NCBI RefSeq assembly: GCF_016907755.1 | Contig: NZ_JAFBCN010000001.1 | Location: 3,534,001-3,598,000, forward strand | Direction of reading: 5' to 3' | Length of the DNA: 64,000 nt | Source of the DNA: Cellulosimicrobium cellulans | GTDB lineage: Bacteria > Actinomycetota > Actinomycetes > Actinomycetales > Cellulomonadaceae | Part shown: in pieces, positions 59,750 to 64,000 of the stretch | Numbering within the stretch: position 1 is the first letter of the stretch | Layout: every line of letters starts with the position of its first letter | Position numbers and translations under genes: made by a program | Notes under the pieces: generated by a model | Told to the model about the DNA's origin: nothing | Seen by the model: only the letters and a program-made list of their open reading frames with translations | The model's database searches: none

Positions 59750-59783
59750 CCGCGCGAGGTCGCAACGGCGCGACCTCGCGCGG
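59750..59783. terminator. Bidirectional 14-bp hairpin between doxX-like and POT genes
   Basis: CCGCGCGAGGTCGC (59750-59763) and GCGACCTCGCGCGG (59770-59783) are perfectly inverted around 6 nt. Confidence 0.75.
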
Positions 59784-59817
59784 TCACGGTCATGCTGCAC
59801 ACGGCGGCACCGGCCCG

Positions 59818-61398
59818 TCAGGCCCCGGCCGTGTGCGACCCCTCGAGCTCGTCGGCGTGGCGGATGTGCCGCGTGACCCACGGGGCGAGGGCGAACAGCG
59901 CGAGCGCGAACACGAGGGTCACGGCGCCGATGACGCCGAAGTACGCGGTGTCCGACGCCCCCTCGGTGACCTGGACGACCTGGGCCGTGATGGCCTGCCC
60001 CGCGGCGGGCGCGAGGAACCACAGCGCCATCGCCTGGGAGCGGAACGCCTTGGGCGCGAGCAGCGTCGTCGCCGCGAGCCCGACGGGCGAGAGGCACAGC
60101 TCGCCGAGGGTCTGGATCACGTACACGAGCACGAGCACCCACGACGGCGCCTTGCCGTCCCCGACGACCGCGGACGCGGCGGCGAGGAAGAGGAACGACA
60201 CCGACGCGAGCGTGAGGCCGATCGCGAACTTGTTGGCCGTCGTCGGCCGGTCGCCGGTCTTGAGCCAGATCCACGCGAACACGGGCGCGAGGACGATGAT
60301 CGACAGCGGGTTGACCGACTGGAAGAACTCGGGGCTGATGCCGACGCCGAAGAAGCTCAGGTCGGTCCGGTCCTTCGCGAAGGCGGAGAGCGTCGTGGCG
60401 GCCTGCTCGAAGATCATCCAGAAGAGCATCGCGGCGACGAACAGCGGGATGTAGGCGATGACGCGGGGCCGCTCGGCGTCGGTGACGCGCGGGGAGCGGT
60501 ACATGACGACGAAGTACGCGATCGGCGCGAGGAACGCCAGGTAGGACATCGTGTCGATGAAGGTCGAGATGTCGAACCCACCGGCGACGAGCACGGCGAT
60601 CAGCCCGACCAGCACGACGCCCGCGGCGACGAGCAGGAAGATGCGCGCGATCTTCGCCCGCTCCTCCGGACGGACCGGGTTGGGGACGTGCGCGCCCGCC
60701 TCGCCCAGGTAGCGCCTGCCCGCGACGAAGAACACGAGGGCGACGGCCATGCCGACCGCCGCCACGGCGAAGCCCGCGTGGTACCCGCCCCAGGCGCGCG
60801 CGGCCCCCACGAGGAACGGCGCGACGAACGACCCGAGGTTGATGCCCATGTAGAAGATGGAGAAGCCCGAGTCGCGGCGCGGGTCGTCGCGCGCGTAGAG
60901 CTCGCCGACCATCGACGACACGTTGGGCTTGAGCAGGCCCGTCCCGAGCGCGACCATCGCGATGCCCGCCATCGAGAAGCCCGCGCCGGGGACCGTGAGG
61001 CTCACGTGCCCGGCGGCGATGATGATCCCGCCGTACAGGACCGAGCGCCGGGACCCGATCACGCGGTCCGCGAGCCAGCCGCCCACGACCGAGAGCAGGT
61101 AGACGCTCGTGCCGTAGATGGAGACGAGCGCGAGCCCGGTCGTCTCGCCGATCCCCAGCCCGCCGTTCGCCACGGAGTCCGTGAGGTAGAACAGCAGGAT
61201 CGCGCGCATCCCGTAGTAGCTGAACCGCTCCCACAGCTCCGTGGTGAAGAGCGTCAGCAGACCGCGCGGGTGGCCGAAGAACGCGTGGTCCCCCTCGATG
61301 GCGCCGGCGGCGGGCGCGGTCGTCCCCGGGCCGGGTGGGGCACCCGGGTCGGGCTCCACCTCGAACTCGCGTTCGCCGCCGCCACCCTGCGTCGTCAT
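59818..61398 (-). CDS. Proton-dependent oligopeptide transporter (POT/PTR family)
   Basis: 526 residues, about 14 helices. The proton-coupling ExxERFxYYG motif is present as TELWERFSYYGMRAILLFYL, and the PTR2 signature region includes GTGLLKPNVSSMVGELY and DSGFSIFYMGINLGSF. Later helices include QTLGELCLSPVGLAATTLLA. It imports di- and tripeptides with protons. I chose the ATG at 61398; an in-frame GTG at 61425 would add nine residues. Divergent from the photolyase gene with a 52-nt gap. Confidence 0.93.
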   Translation of the reverse strand: MTTQGGGGEREFEVEPDPGAPPGPGTTAPAAGAIEGDHAFFGHPRGLLTLFTTELWERFSYYGMRAILLFYLTDSVANGGLGIGETTGLALVSIYGTSVYLLSVVGGWLADRVIGSRRSVLYGGIIIAAGHVSLTVPGAGFSMAGIAMVALGTGLLKPNVSSMVGELYARDDPRRDSGFSIFYMGINLGSFVAPFLVGAARAWGGYHAGFAVAAVGMAVALVFFVAGRRYLGEAGAHVPNPVRPEERAKIARIFLLVAAGVVLVGLIAVLVAGGFDISTFIDTMSYLAFLAPIAYFVVMYRSPRVTDAERPRVIAYIPLFVAAMLFWMIFEQAATTLSAFAKDRTDLSFFGVGISPEFFQSVNPLSIIVLAPVFAWIWLKTGDRPTTANKFAIGLTLASVSFLFLAAASAVVGDGKAPSWVLVLVYVIQTLGELCLSPVGLAATTLLAPKAFRSQAMALWFLAPAAGQAITAQVVQVTEGASDTAYFGVIGAVTLVFALALFALAPWVTRHIRHADELEGSHTAGA

Positions 61399-61438
61399 GC
61401 GTTCGATGCTCCCACCGGCGTGCACGGCGGGCGACCGT

Positions 61439-61444
61439 TAGCGT
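61439..61444 (+). promoter_or_regulatory. Leaderless -10 box (TAGCGT) of the photolyase gene
   Basis: TAGCGT lies 6 nt before the GTG at 61451. Confidence 0.5.
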
Positions 61445-61450
61445 GACCGG

Positions 61451-62875
61451 GTGCCGACGATCTGGTGGTGCCGCCGCGACCTGCGCCTCGCCGACAACCC
61501 GGCCCTCCTCGCCGCGGTGGCGGCCGCTCAGGACGCGGGCGACGACGTCGTCGCGCTCTACGTCCTCGACCCGCAGCTGTGGGGCGCCGCGGGCGCACCG
61601 CGCCGCGCGTATCTCGCGCGCAGCCTCGCGGCGCTCCACGCCGCGACGGGCGGGCGCCTGGTCGTGCGGCACGGCGACCCGCGCGCCGTCGTGCCGGCGC
61701 TCGCGCGGGAGGTGGGCGCCGAGGAGGTCCACGTCGCCGCCTCGTTCGAGCCGTACGGCGTCGCCCGGGACGGGGCGGTCGCGAGGTCGCTGCCCGACGC
61801 CGGCGCGCACCTCGTGCACACCGGGTCGCCCTACGCCGTCGCGCCCGGGCGCGTCCTCACCCGCAGCGGGACGCCCTTCCAGGTCTTCACGCCGTTCCGC
61901 GAGGCGTGGGTCGCGCACGGCTGGCGCGACCCGGCGCCGCGCCCGCGCGACGTGCCGTGGGCGGACGTGCGGTCCGACGGCGTCCCGGACGACCCGGGGA
62001 CCGACGCCCGGCTCCCTGGTGCGGGCGAAGCAGCCGCGCGCCGGCGGTGGCGCGCGTTCCTCGCCGACCACCTCGCGGGCTACGCGACCGAGCGCGACCG
62101 CCCGGACCGTGCCGCGACGTCGGGCATGTCGGTGCCGCTCAAGTGGGGCGAGCTCCACCCGCGGACCCTCCTCGCCGACGTGCGGAGCGCCCTGCACGAC
62201 GGGCTCGCGCCGTCCGACGACGCGCTCGCCTACCGGTCCGAGCTCGCGTGGCGCGAGTTCCACGCGGACGTCCTGTTCCACCACCCGGGCGCGGCGCGGC
62301 GGTCGCTGCGCGCGGTCGTGCCCGACGACGCGTGGGCGACCGGGGCGGACGAGGACCGGTACCTCGCGGCCTGGGCGGCCGGGCGGACCGGCTACCCGCT
62401 CGTCGACGCGGGGATGCGCCAGCTCCTCGGCGAGGGGTGGATGCACAACCGCGTGCGGATGGTCGTCGCATCGTTCCTCGTCAAGGACCTGCACGTGCGG
62501 TGGCAGCGGGGCGCGGCGCACTTCCTGGCGCACCTGGCGGACGGCGACGTCTCCCAGAACCAGCTCAACTGGCAGTGGGTGGCCGGGACGGGACGGGACG
62601 CCGCGCCGTACTTCCGCATCTTCAACCCCGTCACGCAGGGCAAGACGTTCGACCCCGACGGCGCCTACGTACGGCGCTGGGTGCCGGAGCTGCGCGGCGT
62701 CGAGGGCCGGGCGGTCCACGAGCCGTGGAAGCTGCCGGAGCAACCGGCCGGCTACCCCGAGCGGATCGTGGACCACGCCGTCGAGCGCAGGGTCTCGCTC
62801 GACGACTTCGAGCGCGCACGACGGACCCGACTTTTTATCAACCACAGGGTTGACGACGACCGGGCGGAGGCGTAG
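61451..62875 (+). CDS. phrB: Deoxyribodipyrimidine photolyase (class I CPD photolyase/cryptochrome family)
   Basis: 474 residues from a GTG. The N-terminal antenna domain (VPTIWWCRRDLRLADNPALL) is followed by the FAD domain with AWREFHADVLFHHP, WAAGRTGYPLVDAGMRQLLG, GWMHNRVRMVVASFLVKDL, GDVSQNQLNWQWVAGTGRDA and PYFRIFNPVTQGKTFDPDG. The Trp electron chain and the Asn of the NQLNWQW stretch are those of CPD photolyases. It repairs UV dimers with blue light. The last codons and the stop overlap the -35/-10 promoter of the ArsR gene. Confidence 0.94.
   Translation: MPTIWWCRRDLRLADNPALLAAVAAAQDAGDDVVALYVLDPQLWGAAGAPRRAYLARSLAALHAATGGRLVVRHGDPRAVVPALAREVGAEEVHVAASFEPYGVARDGAVARSLPDAGAHLVHTGSPYAVAPGRVLTRSGTPFQVFTPFREAWVAHGWRDPAPRPRDVPWADVRSDGVPDDPGTDARLPGAGEAAARRRWRAFLADHLAGYATERDRPDRAATSGMSVPLKWGELHPRTLLADVRSALHDGLAPSDDALAYRSELAWREFHADVLFHHPGAARRSLRAVVPDDAWATGADEDRYLAAWAAGRTGYPLVDAGMRQLLGEGWMHNRVRMVVASFLVKDLHVRWQRGAAHFLAHLADGDVSQNQLNWQWVAGTGRDAAPYFRIFNPVTQGKTFDPDGAYVRRWVPELRGVEGRAVHEPWKLPEQPAGYPERIVDHAVERRVSLDDFERARRTRLFINHRVDDDRAEA
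62838..62853. promoter_or_regulatory. ArsR operator 1, TCAAC-N6-GTTGA
   Basis: TCAAC-CACAGG-GTTGA overlaps the -35 element (TTGACG, 62850-62855) of the arsR promoter. The same half-sites and spacing recur 46 nt downstream. It lies inside the photolyase coding sequence. Confidence 0.65.
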
Positions 62876-62878
62876 CGT
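62850..62878 (+). promoter_or_regulatory. Promoter of the ArsR-SRPBCC operon
   Basis: TTGACG, 17 nt, TAGCGT is a near-ideal sigma-A-type promoter. The first three bases of the -10 box are the photolyase TAG stop codon. Start of transcription is expected near 62885, inside operator 2. Confidence 0.7.
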
Positions 62879-62883
62879 CATCA

Positions 62884-62899
62884 TCAACCGAACAGTTGA
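62884..62899. promoter_or_regulatory. ArsR operator 2, TCAAC-N6-GTTGA
   Basis: TCAAC-CGAACA-GTTGA covers the expected transcription start. With operator 1 it would frame the promoter so that a dimer at each site blocks initiation. Confidence 0.65.
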
Positions 62900-62937
62900 C
62901 TAGTGGCGCCGGGAACGGCGCCCGACGAGGAGGTCCC

Positions 62938-63306
62938 GTGACGGCCGACCCGCTCTCGCGCGTGTTCTCGGCGCTGGCCGACCCCACGCGCCGCGACATG
63001 GTGGCCCGGCTCGCGTCGGGCGACGCCAGCGTGGGCGAGCTCGCCCGGCCGTACGACATGTCCGTCCAGGCGGTGTCCAAGCACCTGCGGGTGCTCGAGG
63101 ACTCCGGCCTGGTGACCCGCACGACGGACGCCCGACGCGCCCCCGTGCACCTCGAGGCGGAGGTCTTCGACCTCATGACGAAGTGGATCGAGCGCTACCG
63201 GCGCGAGGCGGAGGACCGCTACCGCCGCCTCGACGACGTCCTGCGCGACCTGCCCGACCGGCTGGCCGCACCCGAGAACGACCCGACGACAGGAGCAGCA
63301 CCATGA
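62938..63306 (+). CDS. ArsR-family winged-helix repressor
   Basis: 122 residues from a GTG with GAGGAGG. The helix-turn-helix is SRVFSALADPTRRDMVARLA, VGELARPYDMSVQAVSKHLR, VLEDSGLVTRTTDARRAPVH. No metal-binding Cys pair is present, so it belongs to the non-metal ArsR group that pairs with SRPBCC/AHSA1 genes. The following gene starts in its stop codon (ATGA). Two matched operators flank its promoter, so autorepression is very likely. The inducing ligand is unknown. Confidence 0.93.
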   Translation: MTADPLSRVFSALADPTRRDMVARLASGDASVGELARPYDMSVQAVSKHLRVLEDSGLVTRTTDARRAPVHLEAEVFDLMTKWIERYRREAEDRYRRLDDVLRDLPDRLAAPENDPTTGAAP

Positions 63307-63791
63307 CCACCACCGGCACCCACGAGACCGAGATCGTCGTCCCGAAGGACCTCCCGATCGTCCGCATCGTGCGCGAGTTCGACGCGCCCGCGGCGAAGGT
63401 CTTCCGCGCGCACCTCGACCCGGAGCTGTTCGCGCGCTGGAACGGCCCGCGCTACCTCACCCAGCGCAACGAGCACTGGGACGTGCGCACGGGCGGCGCC
63501 TACCGCTACGTCCAGGTGGACCCCGACGGCAACGAGTACGCGTTCTTCGGCAGCGTCCACGAGGTGCGCCCGGACGAGCTCATCGTCCAGACGTTCACGT
63601 TCGAGGGCTTCCCCGACGGCGTCTCGCTGGACCGCCTCGTGTTCGAGGACCTGCCCGACGGCCGCAGCCGCCTCACCGCGACGTCGCTCGTCGACTCGAT
63701 CGAGGGCCGCGACGGCTTCGTCGCGAGCGGCATGGAGGTCGGCGTCCGCGAGGGCTACGAGCAGCTCGACGAGCTCCTCGCGGAGTCCTGA
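63303..63791 (+). CDS. SRPBCC/AHSA1-domain protein
   Basis: 162 residues. START-like fold with IVRIVREFDAPAAKVFRAHL, DPELFARWNGPRYLTQRNEH, DVRTGGAYRYVQVDPDGNEY, FGSVHEVRPDELIVQTFTFE and EGRDGFVASGMEVGVREGYE. It should bind a hydrophobic ligand in the cytosol. The ATG overlaps the arsR stop (ATGA) and GGAG precedes it, so the two are translated together; the SRPBCC protein may bind or consume the ligand that the ArsR protein senses. Confidence 0.92.
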   Translation: MTTTGTHETEIVVPKDLPIVRIVREFDAPAAKVFRAHLDPELFARWNGPRYLTQRNEHWDVRTGGAYRYVQVDPDGNEYAFFGSVHEVRPDELIVQTFTFEGFPDGVSLDRLVFEDLPDGRSRLTATSLVDSIEGRDGFVASGMEVGVREGYEQLDELLAES

Positions 63792-63802
63792 CCCGAGCCG
63801 CG

Positions 63803-63845
63803 CGACGACGGGGCGGCACCCACCAGCGGTGCCGCCCCGTCGTCG
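63803..63845. terminator. 18-bp hairpin downstream of the SRPBCC gene
   Basis: CGACGACGGGGCGGCACC (63803-63820) and GGTGCCGCCCCGTCGTCG (63828-63845) form a perfect stem with a 7-nt loop. Confidence 0.8.
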
Positions 63846-63873
63846 TCGGCAGGGTTCGGTGGTTCGGTGGTTC

Positions 63874-63904
63874 CCCGTGCCCGGCCCCCGCGGCCGGGCA
63901 CGGG
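63874..63904. terminator. 13-bp hairpin downstream of the partial minus-strand gene
   Basis: CCCGTGCCCGGCC (63874-63886) and GGCCGGGCACGGG (63892-63904) are perfectly inverted around 5 nt. With the hairpin at 63803-63845 it gives each convergent gene its own terminator. Between them lies a short direct repeat GGTTCGGT. Confidence 0.7.
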
Positions 63905-63916
63905 AGCTTCAGCCCC

Positions 63917-64000
63917 TCACGCCTCGCCGCGGGAGAGGAGGCGACCCGTGGGGCGGTCGAAGGTGATCTCCTCGCCGCGCAGGTACGTCGCGACGACGGC
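63917..64000 (-). CDS. C-terminal end of a gene entering from the right, possibly a cyclic amidohydrolase
   Basis: Only 27 residues and the stop are visible: AVVATYLRGEEITFDRPTGR then LLSRGEA. The end resembles the C-terminal strand and tail of allantoinase/dihydropyrimidinase-type amidohydrolases (V-x-A-T-x-L-R-G-E followed by G-R-L-L-x-R-G), but this is too little for a firm name. Confidence 0.4.
   Translation of the reverse strand, partial: AVVATYLRGEEITFDRPTGRLLSRGEA

Overview
This is a chromosomal stretch of a very high-GC actinobacterium. The GC-saturated codon use, abundant GTG starts, leaderless promoters, complete branched-chain amino acid (BCAA) genes and large secreted mannosidases fit Micrococcales of the Promicromonosporaceae/Cellulomonadaceae type. 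Cellulosimicrobium is a plausible guess, but the genus cannot be proved from the window. I see no rRNA, tRNA, IS element, prophage or CRISPR array.

Layout. 1-12.4 kb holds housekeeping and small accessory genes: a partial FAH-family hydrolase, a methyltransferase, an acyltransferase-like membrane protein, an aldo/keto reductase, an MmcQ/YjbR protein, two Pro/Tyr-rich membrane proteins, a putative glycosylase, a peptidoglycan-binding protein, a phosphotransferase, a SnoaL-like protein divergent from an XRE/MmyB regulator, and a WXG100-like protein overlapping a lipoprotein gene. 12.4-22.9 kb holds a YdeI-like gene, then three large secreted enzymes on the minus strand: a PAP2 phosphatase and two GH92 alpha-mannosidases. 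All three end in the same Cys-bounded domain, and the distal mannosidase carries two LacI-type operators. 23-31 kb: a DUF3516 helicase, a CMD-family protein, a GNAT enzyme, a VIT transporter, YbaK, YccF, YggS and a lipoate ligase, with two related palindromes at the ends of ybaK and yggS.

31-45 kb is a BCAA region: cimA, ilvE, leuB, ilvC, ilvN and ilvB, mixed with a ROK regulator that has a perfect operator, an ASCH protein, a GH13 alpha-glucosidase and a DUF4037 protein. Both cimA and ilvB are preceded by a BCAA-rich leader peptide and an intrinsic terminator, which indicates ribosome-mediated attenuation. Two dihydroxyacid dehydratases of different subtypes follow at 54-59 kb. Together these genes cover pyruvate to citramalate (isoleucine entry), acetolactate synthesis, isomeroreduction, dehydration and transamination, plus one leucine step.

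45.4-52.8 kb is the most unusual block: five minus-strand genes (OleA-like thiolase, GT2 glycosyltransferase, P450, AMP-dependent acyl ligase, NAD-dependent reductase) joined by four successive 4-nt start/stop overlaps, divergent from a second P450. It resembles an olefin/beta-lactone (ole) pathway without OleB and with added tailoring genes. I regard it as the best candidate for an undescribed system.

52.8-64 kb: lipoproteins, a pterin dehydratase fused to a VOC-like domain, the two ilvD genes, a DoxX protein, a POT peptide transporter, a photolyase, and an ArsR-SRPBCC pair with two matched operators around a strong promoter. A partial gene runs off the right edge.

Regulation. More than twenty genes have a TAnnnT-like -10 box 6-7 nt before the start codon, so leaderless transcription appears to be the default here. 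Most convergent junctions carry long GC-rich hairpins.
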